From: Lancefieldella parvula | GTDB lineage: Bacteria > Actinomycetota > Coriobacteriia > Coriobacteriales > Atopobiaceae | DNA length: 64,000 nt | Direction: 5' to 3' | Assembly: GCA_023300185.1 (NCBI GenBank) | Contig: CP097092.1 | Coordinates: 1,240,001-1,304,000 of the forward strand | Shown: positions 17,761-26,796 of the stretch, in pieces | Position numbering within the stretch: the stretch's first letter is position 1 | Layout: every line of letters starts with the position of its first letter | Position numbers and translations under genes: made by a program | Notes under the pieces: model-generated | Database searches by the model: none | Told to the model about the DNA's origin: nothing | The model's input: the letters and a program-made list of their open reading frames with translations, nothing else

Positions 17761-19762
17761 GCTTCCCCCTCTTTGGAAGTTCTTTCTCAAACGCTAAAAC
17801 AATGCCACCAAGCGGAGGAACAGACAGTTCTACCGAATAATCTCTTCCATTCCATGCCACTGGCTTGGTGGAAAGTTTCTTAGTATTCACAATACCCGAA
17901 CCGCCAAACTCTTTTGCGTCGGAATTGAATACTTCTTTCCACACGCCTGCAGAAGGCATGCCCAAACGGAAGTTCTGATGGGTTGCAACGTCAAAATTGA
18001 TGAGAATAACCAGGTCCTCGGAAGGCTTTCTTCCGTGACGAACAAATGAGATGATTGATTGCTCATTATTGTCTGCGTCAATCCAATCAAATCCACGGTT
18101 GTCGTAGGCATACTGCCAAAGTCCTGGATGATTCTTATAGAAATGATTAAGAGCCTTAATAAATACCTGCTGATGAGCGTGAGTTGGATACTCCTCAGTC
18201 AGGTAATACTCAATGCCCTCGTAGTAGCGCCACTCAATAAACTGCGCAATCTCGTTGCCCATAAAGTTGAGCTTAGCGCCCGGATGAGTCATCTGATGAA
18301 GCGCCAGAGCCCTCATGCCAGCAAACTGTCTCCACCAATCTCCCGGCATGCGCTGAATAAGACTGCACTTACCATGAACAACCTCATCATGGCTGAGTGG
18401 CAGCACAAAGTTCTCATTGAACTGATACATACTGGAGAAGGTCAGAAGACGGTGGTTACCTGGTCTATAAGGGAAATCAGTCTGACAATAGTGCAGCGTA
18501 TCATTCATCCAGCCCATGTCCCATTTAAGGTTAAAGCCAAGTCCCCCAACCTCGGGAGGATAGGTAACCAGCGGCCATGCTGTGGACTCTTCTGCAATCA
18601 TCAAAATATCGGGATGTTCTTTTTGAGCAGTCTCGTTGCAGAGACGCAAGAAAGCGCTTGCATCCAAATCTTCCTCTGTGCCCTTATGGTTAAAGCGCTT
18701 CTGAGAAGGATCGTCGATACCAAAATTCAAATACAGCATGCTACTGACACCGTCAACACGAATGCCATCAGCGTGATAGTCCTTCAGCCACATGAGCAAG
18801 TTAGAAACAAGGAAGCTTCTAACCTCACCACGAGTAAGATCAAACTTAAGAGTTCCCCAGTTAGGATGCTCTTTTTCTTCAAAGAGCTTGGTACCATCAA
18901 ACTCTGCAAGACCATGAGCATCTTTGCAGAAGCCTCCTGGGACCCAGTCTAAAATGACGCCAATACCAGCCTGATGGCAGCAGTCAATAAAGTGTTTGAA
19001 CTGGGCAGGATTGCCATACCTTGAGGTGGGAGCAAAATAACCCGTTACCTGATAACCCCAAGATCCATCAAAAGGATGCTCCATAACAGGGAGAAGCTCA
19101 ATGTGGGTGTAACCCATATCTTTAACATAGGCTACCAGCTCTTCTGAGAGGTCATCATAGGTGTAGAAGGCATCTACGTTGGTGTCAAAATAGTCCTTGG
19201 GTTCTTCAGCCTGCTCTACATTCTCTGTATCAGCAGAATCTTCCTCTTGGGCAGTCAGGTCAGTATGCTGCTTCCAGCTCCCAAGATGAACTTCAAAGAT
19301 GTTAAGAGGACTATGCAGGAACTTAAGTGTTGCACGTCTTTTCATCCATGCTTCGTCTTCCCAAACGTACACGTCTGGGTCAAACGTAATAGATGCCGTA
19401 TGTGGTCTGACCTCCGCATAGGTACCATAGGGATCAGCCTTAAAAATCTTCTGTCCAGAAGCGGATACAATCAGGAATTTATACAATACTTCCGAGGTGA
19501 TTCCTGGAATAAAACCTTCCCAGATTCCGCCATGTTTTGAGCGAGAAAGAACGTTGACGGTATCATCCCAATTATTAAAGTCTCCAACAACAGAGACAGA
19601 GGCTGCATTGGGGGCCCAAACCGCAAAATGATAACCTTCAACTCCATCTTCTTGAACCGCAGGGTGTGCACCTAATTTCTTGTGACTCTGGAACCATTTT
19701 CCTTGTGCAAACAAGTATGCATCCTGGTCACTCACTGCTAACGATGCATTTAACTCTGCCAT
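17747..19762 (-). CDS. glgB: 1,4-alpha-glucan branching enzyme (GH13)
   Basis: 671 residues. It introduces alpha-1,6 branches into glycogen. The N-terminal CBM48-like domain (GVEGYHFAVWAPNAASVSVV) is followed by the GH13 barrel: VILDWVPGGF, nucleophile Asp in GIRVDGVSSMLY, acid/base Glu in ILMIAEESTAWP and VLPLSHDEVVHG. An acidic insert of ~25 residues (DLTAQEEDSADTENVEQAEE) sits before the barrel and is not a family constant. The start is set at ATG 19762, behind GGGGGTGAG; the ATG at 19783 lacks a ribosome site. It is the first gene of the glycogen operon. Confidence 0.96.
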   Translation of the reverse strand: MAELNASLAVSDQDAYLFAQGKWFQSHKKLGAHPAVQEDGVEGYHFAVWAPNAASVSVVGDFNNWDDTVNVLSRSKHGGIWEGFIPGITSEVLYKFLIVSASGQKIFKADPYGTYAEVRPHTASITFDPDVYVWEDEAWMKRRATLKFLHSPLNIFEVHLGSWKQHTDLTAQEEDSADTENVEQAEEPKDYFDTNVDAFYTYDDLSEELVAYVKDMGYTHIELLPVMEHPFDGSWGYQVTGYFAPTSRYGNPAQFKHFIDCCHQAGIGVILDWVPGGFCKDAHGLAEFDGTKLFEEKEHPNWGTLKFDLTRGEVRSFLVSNLLMWLKDYHADGIRVDGVSSMLYLNFGIDDPSQKRFNHKGTEEDLDASAFLRLCNETAQKEHPDILMIAEESTAWPLVTYPPEVGGLGFNLKWDMGWMNDTLHYCQTDFPYRPGNHRLLTFSSMYQFNENFVLPLSHDEVVHGKCSLIQRMPGDWWRQFAGMRALALHQMTHPGAKLNFMGNEIAQFIEWRYYEGIEYYLTEEYPTHAHQQVFIKALNHFYKNHPGLWQYAYDNRGFDWIDADNNEQSIISFVRHGRKPSEDLVILINFDVATHQNFRLGMPSAGVWKEVFNSDAKEFGGSGIVNTKKLSTKPVAWNGRDYSVELSVPPLGGIVLAFEKELPKRGKHGRK

Positions 19763-20102
19763 ACTCACCCCCGCGCTTACCAATGAAATCTACGCATCTT
19801 ATAGATTTGTTATCCATAAATACTCGTAGTTGATAGTTACTAAGATAAACCATTACAAGGTAAAACACGGTGACAAACAGTCAATATAACTTTCACCGAT
19901 AAAAAACGACCGTACGCGTTATTTTTTGTTTTTACCGATTTTTGTTAATAATAGTGAATAAAAATTGCAACTAAAAGAAATGGCAGCTTATCCAAATAAA
20001 CTGCCATTTGATACAAAAACTTTTTATATAACCGTGAAGCGACTTAAGAAAGCTGGCTCCTACAAGTCCTCTTCCTAAAGTGATTCTTCAGGTTACTTGC
20101 AG
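19763..20102. promoter_or_regulatory. Upstream region of the glycogen operon
   Basis: No gene is seen. The AT-rich half nearest glgB (19784-19960) must hold the operon promoter. A TTGACT hexamer read on the minus strand near 19876-19881 is a -35 candidate, without a convincing -10 at normal spacing. The far half holds the terminator of the preceding dehydrogenase gene. Confidence 0.4.
19978..20009 (-). terminator. Hairpin terminator downstream of the dehydrogenase gene
   Basis: AAATGGCAG and CTGCCATTT form a 9-bp stem around a 14-base loop, followed on the minus strand by CTTTTAG. It lies ~95 bases past the stop of the 20103-21329 gene. Confidence 0.65.
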
Positions 20103-21329
20103 CTACATCTTGCGTGGTACAGCCGTCTCAGCTGAAGGAGCATGCGCAGCAATTACATCAAGAGCTGCTGTCTCTTGGTCCTTCTCGCCAGAAGCAACTG
20201 CCCTACCGTATGCATCGGTATCAAGAATTGCCTGGCGGAAGCGATCAGTTGTAAATCCATAAGGAGCGCGACCCCATTCGTTGGTCTTCTGAGCTCGCTC
20301 AACAATGATGTCCAGGTCAGCGTCAACTGATTCTGGAGTAATGTCCAGATCGGCCAAGGTGGTTGGGAGACCAAGCTTTCTATTAAGCGCCACCTGCTCC
20401 TCAAGTGCCTTAAGGTTGCCGTCAAAGGCATACAAAACGCAGGTACCAAAGGAAACAACCTCACCATGAAGGTGTTTCTCGCCACGCTCGCCCAGAGCAG
20501 TAAAGGCATTGTAGAAGGCATGAGCTGTAGAGGAGTTGAAGTAGTACGCACCGCGCTCTGCGCCAAGATTGGTGGTCATATTAGACACAATACCAGCAGT
20601 TACAATGATGTTCAGAACAACGTTCTCAAACGCCTCAGAGACAACGCCGGCGCGCTTATCTGCCAGTGCCTGCTCTGCATTATCAAACAGAGGCTCAATG
20701 CAGGCACCTGCGGCAAGGGCTCGTCCCATAAGAGGGCTGTGGAGCAGCTCAACTTCTCTGGAAGAAAGTTCAACCTCAGGACCCTTAGAGAAGGCATCGC
20801 CAATTCCTGCCCAGAAGTACTCATCAGGGCTCTCTGCAATAATCTGCGTATCAATAAAGGTATGAACGGGGAGCTCAGCAGGAATGAAGTACGTATCTGC
20901 AGAACCATCCTCTTTATAGAAAACAGCAATTCTTGTTACAGGAGCGCAGTTAGAAGCAAGTGTTGGGAAGGTAAAGTATGGCTTGTCCAGAATAGTTGCA
21001 ATCTCTTTACCCTCATCAATTGCACGACCACCACCAACAAGGAAGAGCATATCAGCAGCAATAACCTCAGGCATTGCTGCAATTCTCTTGGCATTTGCGT
21101 GCGTAGAGTTAGTGCCGTAAGAAATCCAAGAAGAGATAGAAACCTCAGAATCCGCAAGTGCAGCCTCAAGCTTTGGGCGTGCCTTCTCCATTGCAGTTGG
21201 TCCACCAATGACTACGGCATTTTTGCCAAAGCGCTTAACAATATGCAGTACCGACTTATAAGCATCAACACCAATGGTGTATGAAGGCAGATACTCCGTA
21301 AATGTTCCGCGAGATTCCATCTTTTCCAT
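20103..21329 (-). CDS. Iron-containing alcohol dehydrogenase family (glycerol-dehydrogenase-like)
   Basis: 408 residues. The NAD-binding half contains LFLVGGGRAIDEGKEIA and FPTLASNCAPVTRIAV. The metal ligands of the GldA branch are present: Asp in IGDAFSKGPE, His in TAHAFYNAF and His in HLHGEVVSFG. Glycerol dehydrogenase oxidises glycerol to dihydroxyacetone, but family members also act on other polyols, so the substrate is open. It is longer than GldA (~365 residues), with an extended C-terminal tail. The start ATG at 21329 follows GGAGGACGCT. It is monocistronic with a terminator downstream. Confidence 0.88.
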   Translation of the reverse strand: MEKMESRGTFTEYLPSYTIGVDAYKSVLHIVKRFGKNAVVIGGPTAMEKARPKLEAALADSEVSISSWISYGTNSTHANAKRIAAMPEVIAADMLFLVGGGRAIDEGKEIATILDKPYFTFPTLASNCAPVTRIAVFYKEDGSADTYFIPAELPVHTFIDTQIIAESPDEYFWAGIGDAFSKGPEVELSSREVELLHSPLMGRALAAGACIEPLFDNAEQALADKRAGVVSEAFENVVLNIIVTAGIVSNMTTNLGAERGAYYFNSSTAHAFYNAFTALGERGEKHLHGEVVSFGTCVLYAFDGNLKALEEQVALNRKLGLPTTLADLDITPESVDADLDIIVERAQKTNEWGRAPYGFTTDRFRQAILDTDAYGRAVASGEKDQETAALDVIAAHAPSAETAVPRKM

Positions 21330-21380
21330 AGCGTCCTCCAAAACCTATCTCAGAAAAGCGAGAATATAACTTTAGCTGAA

Positions 21381-22127
21381 TTAGTTATGTTTTTGCAGCA
21401 TAAATCCTTGAAGTAGTGTTTCTTCTGCTTCTTTATAAGCTGACGAGAAAAACTCTGTATCAAGCATTTGATACTGCGGGGAGCTCACACTATTCTGGCG
21501 ATTCTCCTCTGCAATGCGCTGTATAACCTGAAGTGTTTGCTCAACATCTGAATGCGTAAACCCATACTGTGGATGAGCCGCGGCAACTGCAAAGAGCTCA
21601 TCAGATGCTTCTGGCAGACGATTCATATCAAGCGAGCGCCCGTAAACATCAAAATCTGCTTGCTTGCGGATACGTGCGTCTTCTCCCGTGGGAATATGAT
21701 GAGCACGCAAAAATGCCCGTGTATGAGCGTTATACACATGGTCGCAAACAAGGTGGCACCAAATGCCCACGATAAACTCTCTGAGCTGGCGCTGATCTAC
21801 TAAGCCGCGCTGCTCAGCTAAGCAATAACTCACATTTGGCTGAATAAAGTCAGTCTGTAGCAGATACTCAGCAGGATTAAGACCACCCATAAAATTACGC
21901 TGATACCGCTTATAACTTGGAATAGGCAAGCTACCTGGATACGATTGATGGCTTCTGCCATATCTCACCTTGTGAGAATAGTCTGGGACCATAAAGCCAA
22001 TATGCACATCAGGAGCAACGTTTCCAAGCAGAAATGCATCAGGGTAGTGAATATCTACGTCCAAGCAACCGGCTCCTTTCTCAAGGAGCCGGTCAGCATG
22101 AGCAATATGTACGTTCCAACTTGGCAC
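21381..22127 (-). CDS. Zinc-dependent phospholipase C-like protein
   Basis: 248 residues. The N-terminus WNVHIAHADRLLE and the motif YPDAFLLGNVAPDVHIGFMV with later GIWCHLVCDHVYN match the zinc-dependent phospholipase C-like fold (Pfam Zn_dep_PLPC), in which Trp1-like, His and Asp residues bind zinc. No signal peptide is evident, so an intracellular hydrolase-like role is as likely as secretion. The frame extends into pheT without a start there. GTG at 22127 with AGG ten bases upstream is the best start after the pheT stop. It is the last gene of the pheS-pheT unit, with a 13-base gap. Confidence 0.72.
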   Translation of the reverse strand: MPSWNVHIAHADRLLEKGAGCLDVDIHYPDAFLLGNVAPDVHIGFMVPDYSHKVRYGRSHQSYPGSLPIPSYKRYQRNFMGGLNPAEYLLQTDFIQPNVSYCLAEQRGLVDQRQLREFIVGIWCHLVCDHVYNAHTRAFLRAHHIPTGEDARIRKQADFDVYGRSLDMNRLPEASDELFAVAAAHPQYGFTHSDVEQTLQVIQRIAEENRQNSVSSPQYQMLDTEFFSSAYKEAEETLLQGFMLQKHN

Positions 22128-22140
22128 TACAATTACCTGC

Positions 22141-24600
22141 TTATCCGCGAATTTCTCCGCCGGTAGAACGAAGAACTTTCTCCACAAGCTTTGTGTGGGT
22201 CTTCTCAACCTCTTCTGAAGTAAGCGTTCTGTCGTCTGCACGATACGTGAGCGAGAAGGCCATGGACTTCTTGCCCTCACCAACACGCAGCGGATCGCGA
22301 TACACGTCAAAAAGTCTGATGTCGCAGAGGAGCTTGCCACCAGCAGACTTCAAACGCTGAACCAACTGCTCAGCAGTGACGCTCTCATCAACAACAATTG
22401 CCAGGTCAATTGAGATGCCTGGGTAGGTTGGTGGCTCCACAATAGGAAGGTCTTTCTGAGAAAGACGCAAAAGTGAAGCCACAGAAATCTCAAAGGCAAT
22501 GACTGGAACCTCAATGTCAAAGTTCTGGAGCGACAAAGGATGAATGTTTCCAACCCAACCGATTGTCTCGCTACCTGCAAGAATCTCAGCAGCGCGACCA
22601 GGCTGCAGCCAACCGTATTGCTCTGGCTCAGCTACACGGAAACGAACCTTAGGGATGCGAAGTGCCTCAAGCAGACCCTCAACAATACCCTTGGCGTCAA
22701 AGAAATCGTAGGCTGGATACTTAGCATTCCAAGCGTCATCTGCTGGACGACCAACCAATACGCCACAGACATAGCTTGGCTCATCTGGCTGGCTCTTATC
22801 CTTATGTCCAAAGAGTACGCGGCCCAGCTCATACATGGCAATATTAGAGACACCATGAGCAAGGTTGTATGCAATAGAGCGTAGAAGGCCTGGAACAATG
22901 GAGCGGCGCATCTCAGACTGGTCAGCAACAAGTGGGCTAATAACCTTTACCGGGACGCCTCTTCCCTCTTCGCTCATACCAAGCTTAGAGAGGTCATCTG
23001 GACTTGCAAACAAATATGACTTTGTCTCGTTGAGGCCAAGGGAGCGCAGCGTGCGGCCAATCTTTCTAATCTGACGCTGATCTGAGGTCAAACCGCCTGC
23101 ATGGTTTCTAGCAGCAGGAAGCGTAGCCTCAATATCACCTTCACCCCACAGGCGAACGATCTCCTCAATAAGGTCAACCTCGCGTGTAAGGTCTGGACGA
23201 TTTGTAGGAGCAACAACGCTCAACTCACCGTTGTCTGTAGGAGTAACCTTGCAGCCAAGACGCGTAAGGCGAGAAACCATAAACTCTTCTGGAATTTGAG
23301 CACCTGCCAGGGCGCAAACGCGCTCTGGGCGAAGCGTAATAGTTACTGCTTCTTTTACCTTTGGATATACATCAACAATACCAGGGCAAACCTCAGCACC
23401 ACAGCACTCTTCAAAGAGAGCTGCTGCAATATCTGCAACAGATGCGCAGCCGTTTGGATCCACAAGACGCTCGTAGCGAATAGAAGCCTCACTCATAAGG
23501 TCAAGATTTCTACTGGTACGGCTAATGTGACCGTTATCAAAGACCGCAGACTCCAAAAGGACATCAACGGTATTCTCGGTAATTTCAGAGTCAAGACCGC
23601 CCATAACACCAGCAAGTGCAATAGGAGTCTTACCGTTATCTGTGATGACCGTCATATCGGACGTGAGCTCGCGATCTTCTCCGTCAAGCGTCACAATGTG
23701 CTCACCGTCTTCTGCAGCACGAACCACAATGTGGTACTTGCCATCTTCCTTGGTAAGTTTTCCGAGGTCAAAAGCATGCAGAGGCTGGCCGGTCAGGTAC
23801 ATCACGTAGTTAGTAACATCAACAACGTTGTTGATTGAGCGGCCACCACAAGCCGTAACGCGACGAGCAAGCCACTCAGGGCTTGGGCCAATCTTGACGT
23901 TACGAACCACGCGAGCGGTGTACCTTGAGCAGAGCTCAGAATCAGCAATAGTAACATCTACCTGCTCAGATGCATCTGCGCCAGACTCAGACGTAACACG
24001 TGGAAGCTCAATGTGGGTGTCAGTGTCATACATTGCAGAAACCTCAACAGCCATACCCGTCATAGAAAGGCAGTCAGGGCGATTAGGGGTAATCTCGCAA
24101 TCAAGAACTACATCAGACATGCCCAGGTAATCCGTAAGAGGTACGCCAATTGGAGCATCCTCAGGAAGAATCATAATGCCGCTCTGGTCATCGCCAAGAC
24201 CAAGCTCGCGAGAAGAGCAGTTCATGCCGCAAGACTCAACGCCACGCAGCTTGGACTTTTTAATCTTAAAGTCTCCAGGAAGTACCGCACCAATCATTGC
24301 CGTAACAATGTGATCTCCCTGATTAAAGTTCTGGGCACCACAAACAATCTGTAGAGGAACAGGATTTCCGTCCTTATCCACATTGTTGTTGCCCACGTCA
24401 ACCAGGGTAACGTACATGTGATCAGAATCAGGATGAGGCTCTTTGCTTACAACCTGAGCAGTAACAACATGGTCAAGATTTGCGCCAACACGCTCTACAG
24501 CCTCAACCTCAGTACCAGTGCGCACAAACTCGCGCTCAAGGTCTTTTGGGTCCTGAGGAAGATCAACGAGCGTCTTCAGCCATTCATAAGATACACGCAT
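22141..24600 (-). CDS. pheT: Phenylalanyl-tRNA synthetase beta subunit
   Basis: 819 residues. PheT pairs with PheS as (alphabeta)2 to charge tRNA-Phe and carries the editing site. Domains in order: N-terminal and tRNA-binding OB domain (ANLDHVVTAQVVSKEPHPDSDHM), B3/B4 editing domain (TRNLDLMSEASIRYERLVDP), B5 (RPERVCALAG), catalytic-like core, and the C-terminal anticodon-binding FDX-ACB domain (YPGISIDLAIVVDESVTAEQ). It starts 30 bases after pheS. Length is typical. Control is through the T-box leader upstream of pheS. Confidence 0.97.
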   Translation of the reverse strand: MRVSYEWLKTLVDLPQDPKDLEREFVRTGTEVEAVERVGANLDHVVTAQVVSKEPHPDSDHMYVTLVDVGNNNVDKDGNPVPLQIVCGAQNFNQGDHIVTAMIGAVLPGDFKIKKSKLRGVESCGMNCSSRELGLGDDQSGIMILPEDAPIGVPLTDYLGMSDVVLDCEITPNRPDCLSMTGMAVEVSAMYDTDTHIELPRVTSESGADASEQVDVTIADSELCSRYTARVVRNVKIGPSPEWLARRVTACGGRSINNVVDVTNYVMYLTGQPLHAFDLGKLTKEDGKYHIVVRAAEDGEHIVTLDGEDRELTSDMTVITDNGKTPIALAGVMGGLDSEITENTVDVLLESAVFDNGHISRTSRNLDLMSEASIRYERLVDPNGCASVADIAAALFEECCGAEVCPGIVDVYPKVKEAVTITLRPERVCALAGAQIPEEFMVSRLTRLGCKVTPTDNGELSVVAPTNRPDLTREVDLIEEIVRLWGEGDIEATLPAARNHAGGLTSDQRQIRKIGRTLRSLGLNETKSYLFASPDDLSKLGMSEEGRGVPVKVISPLVADQSEMRRSIVPGLLRSIAYNLAHGVSNIAMYELGRVLFGHKDKSQPDEPSYVCGVLVGRPADDAWNAKYPAYDFFDAKGIVEGLLEALRIPKVRFRVAEPEQYGWLQPGRAAEILAGSETIGWVGNIHPLSLQNFDIEVPVIAFEISVASLLRLSQKDLPIVEPPTYPGISIDLAIVVDESVTAEQLVQRLKSAGGKLLCDIRLFDVYRDPLRVGEGKKSMAFSLTYRADDRTLTSEEVEKTHTKLVEKVLRSTGGEIRG

Positions 24601-24630
24601 GTGATTGCCTTTCTAGTAAGACGCCGATGA

Positions 24631-25698
24631 TTAGAACTGACGCAGGACTCTCTGGTCACCAGAGATGAGCATGCGCAGGTCAGGAAGGTCATAACGGAGC
24701 GCTGCAACACGCTCAACACCAATGCCAAAGGCAAAGCCTGTGTACTTCTCGGAATCAATACCGCAGTACTTGAAGACATTAGGATCAACCATGCCGCAAC
24801 CAAGAATCTCAAGCCAGCCCGTGTTCTTGCAGAAACGGCAGCCCTCACCGTGGCAAACACCACAAGAAACGTCTACCTCGCAGCTTGGCTCGGTGAATGG
24901 GAAGAAGTGAGGACGATAGCGGGTAGCGCGGTCCTTACCAAAAATCTCACGAGTAAAGTGATCAAGAGTGCCCTTGAGGTCACCAAAGGTGATTCCCTCA
25001 TCAACAACAAGGCCTTCCATCTGCGTAAACTGAGGCAGGTGGTTAGCATCTGCTGTGTCAGGACGGAATACCGTACCAGGGCAAATCATGTAGATAGGAG
25101 GCTCTTTTGTCTCCATGGTGTGTACCTGAACGCCAGAAGTCTGTGTACGAAGAAGCACGTCGGACTCGCCCAGTACGTGCGATTCTTTACCTTCTGGCGC
25201 ATTGTCTACTACGTAGAACGTATCCTTACCAGAGCGGCTTGGGTGATCTTCAGGAGCGTTCAGAGCTGTGAAGTTGTAGTAGGTAGTCTCAACATAAGGG
25301 CCTGTCTCAATGGTGTAGCCCATGCTGATAAAGATGTCTTCCATCTCCTCACGTACCTGCTCAATGAGGTGCTGAGTACCAGGGCTCAGACGACGACCTG
25401 GAAGGGTAATATCAGTTGCCTCAGCATTAAGCTGAGCCTCAAGGGCTTCTCGCTTTAAGGCAAGCTGACGCTCGCGAATAGCGGTCTCAACGTTAGCACG
25501 AACGGTATTTGCAAGCTGACCCATTTGAGGGCGCTGATCTGCGGGAACCTGACCCATCATACGCATAATTGCGGTAAGAGAGCCCTTCTTTCCCATTGAT
25601 GCAACGCGCACCTTCTCAAGTGCTTCAAGGTTTGTTGCCTTAGCAATTCCTTCAAGTACTTGCTCGCGAATTGCCGAGAGTTCCTCAGACATTCCCAT
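24631..25698 (-). CDS. pheS: Phenylalanyl-tRNA synthetase alpha subunit
   Basis: 355 residues. It has the N-terminal coiled coil that embraces tRNA, then the class II core: motif 1 region (GRRLSPGTQHLIEQVREEME), GPYVETTYYNFTALNAPEDHP, RTQTSGVQVHTM, PGTVFRPDTADANHLPQFTQ (motif 2) and FGIGVERVAALRYDL (motif 3). A CxxCxxxxC-type cluster (CGVCHGEGCRFC) replaces the usual loop, as in several actinobacterial enzymes. The start at 25698 follows GAAAGGG seven bases upstream. Its transcript begins with a T-box leader. Confidence 0.97.
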   Translation of the reverse strand: MGMSEELSAIREQVLEGIAKATNLEALEKVRVASMGKKGSLTAIMRMMGQVPADQRPQMGQLANTVRANVETAIRERQLALKREALEAQLNAEATDITLPGRRLSPGTQHLIEQVREEMEDIFISMGYTIETGPYVETTYYNFTALNAPEDHPSRSGKDTFYVVDNAPEGKESHVLGESDVLLRTQTSGVQVHTMETKEPPIYMICPGTVFRPDTADANHLPQFTQMEGLVVDEGITFGDLKGTLDHFTREIFGKDRATRYRPHFFPFTEPSCEVDVSCGVCHGEGCRFCKNTGWLEILGCGMVDPNVFKYCGIDSEKYTGFAFGIGVERVAALRYDLPDLRMLISGDQRVLRQF

Positions 25699-25716
25699 GT
25701 AATTACCCTTTCAATA

Positions 25717-25975
25717 GAAAACCGTCCCTGAGCATATGCCCAAGGACGGAAAATTTCCGCGGTACCACCTCGGTTGATTGCACAGTTTTCTCTCTGTGCA
25801 ATCCACTTAAAAGCCTAGTTTCGTTAGGCGGACGACTTCCCTACTGAGCAGAAACTGCCGTTCAAGTTGTAGCTCGGGAGTGAACTCTACCAGCGCTGTG
25901 CAGGTGTTTCTCAACCACGAACACCCTCTCTGTTCACAACGTGCTCCGGCAAACCTCTCCGTCAACGCACTTTGT
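25717..25975 (-). promoter_or_regulatory. T-box leader (tRNA-Phe sensing) of pheST
   Basis: Read on the minus strand, the conserved T-box element AACCGAGGTGGTACCGCGG lies at 25757-25775. Upstream are a stem I region with an AGAGAG motif and GAGUUCAC, whose UUC codon (25882-25884) is a good Phe specifier, and a stem III-like hairpin (GATTGCACAG...CTGTGCAATC). Downstream is the terminator. Uncharged tRNA-Phe would pair with the specifier and the T-box bulge to favour antitermination, raising pheST when Phe-tRNA is scarce. Confidence 0.93.
25722..25749 (-). terminator. Regulated terminator of the pheST T-box
   Basis: CCGTCCTTGGGC and CTCAGGGACGG form the stem, followed by TTTTCT on the minus strand, just upstream of the pheS ribosome site. 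It is mutually exclusive with the T-box antiterminator. Confidence 0.9.
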
Positions 25976-25983
25976 TCAGAGTA

Positions 25984-26796
25984 TCACACTGTGCGAGTTT
26001 TGAGCAGCAGCACAACCCTTTTTACCAGAAAGATAAACAAAAGCGTAACAACCGCGAGAAGAACGATGGTTCCTCCAGGTTTAAGGCCAAGCTCATAGGA
26101 AACAACCAGTCCACCAAGTGAGGTTAGCATGCCCACGGTACTTGCATACAGACAACATTGCTTCCAACTGCGGGAAATCTGCAGAGCGCAGGCAACAGGA
26201 ACCACCATCATGGATGAAACAATAAGTGAGCCAACCGTTCTTGCTGCTACAGCAACCACCAAAGCTACTGCGATAACAAAGCCAAAGTTAATAAGGCTTA
26301 CAGGCACACCTACACAACGGGCATGACGCTCGTCAAAAGACATCAAGAAAAGTTCTTTTCTGAGGAAGAAGCAGAATGCGACTGCAAGTACGCTAATAAC
26401 CACAATCATCTGAACTTCTTGCTCGCTTACGGTCAGGATAGAGCCAAACATAAAGCTGTTGAAGCTTGATGAGTTAGGAACAAAACCTGACAAAACGCCC
26501 GCTAGACCAATACCAGCTGCCATCACAATAGCGACTGCAAGCTCTGACTGGTCTTTAAAGTGACGACGCACTCCCTCAACACAAAGCGCACCACCCAAAC
26601 AAGCGGCAATTGCTCCGGCAACAGGATTAATACCTGCAATCATGCCGCCTGCAACACCTGCAAGAGAGGTATGTGAGAGAGCATCGCCAATCATAGAAAG
26701 GCGCTTCAATACAACCGTAACGCCTACCAGCGGGATAATTGCTCCCAGAAGAATTCCCACAAGAATTCCTCGCTGCATAAATACGTATTCAAACAT
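25984..26796 (-). CDS. Metal ABC transporter permease (ZnuB/MntB type)
   Basis: 270 residues with about eight hydrophobic segments. The family signature GDALSHTSLAGVAGGMIAGI is near the N-terminus, followed by GFVPNSSSFNSFMFGSIL and TVGSLIVSSMMVVPVACALQ. This is the membrane channel for zinc or manganese import. Its ATG overlaps the ATPase stop (TAAATG), and it is the last gene of the three-gene importer operon. Confidence 0.94.
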   Translation of the reverse strand: MFEYVFMQRGILVGILLGAIIPLVGVTVVLKRLSMIGDALSHTSLAGVAGGMIAGINPVAGAIAACLGGALCVEGVRRHFKDQSELAVAIVMAAGIGLAGVLSGFVPNSSSFNSFMFGSILTVSEQEVQMIVVISVLAVAFCFFLRKELFLMSFDERHARCVGVPVSLINFGFVIAVALVVAVAARTVGSLIVSSMMVVPVACALQISRSWKQCCLYASTVGMLTSLGGLVVSYELGLKPGGTIVLLAVVTLLFIFLVKRVVLLLKTRTV

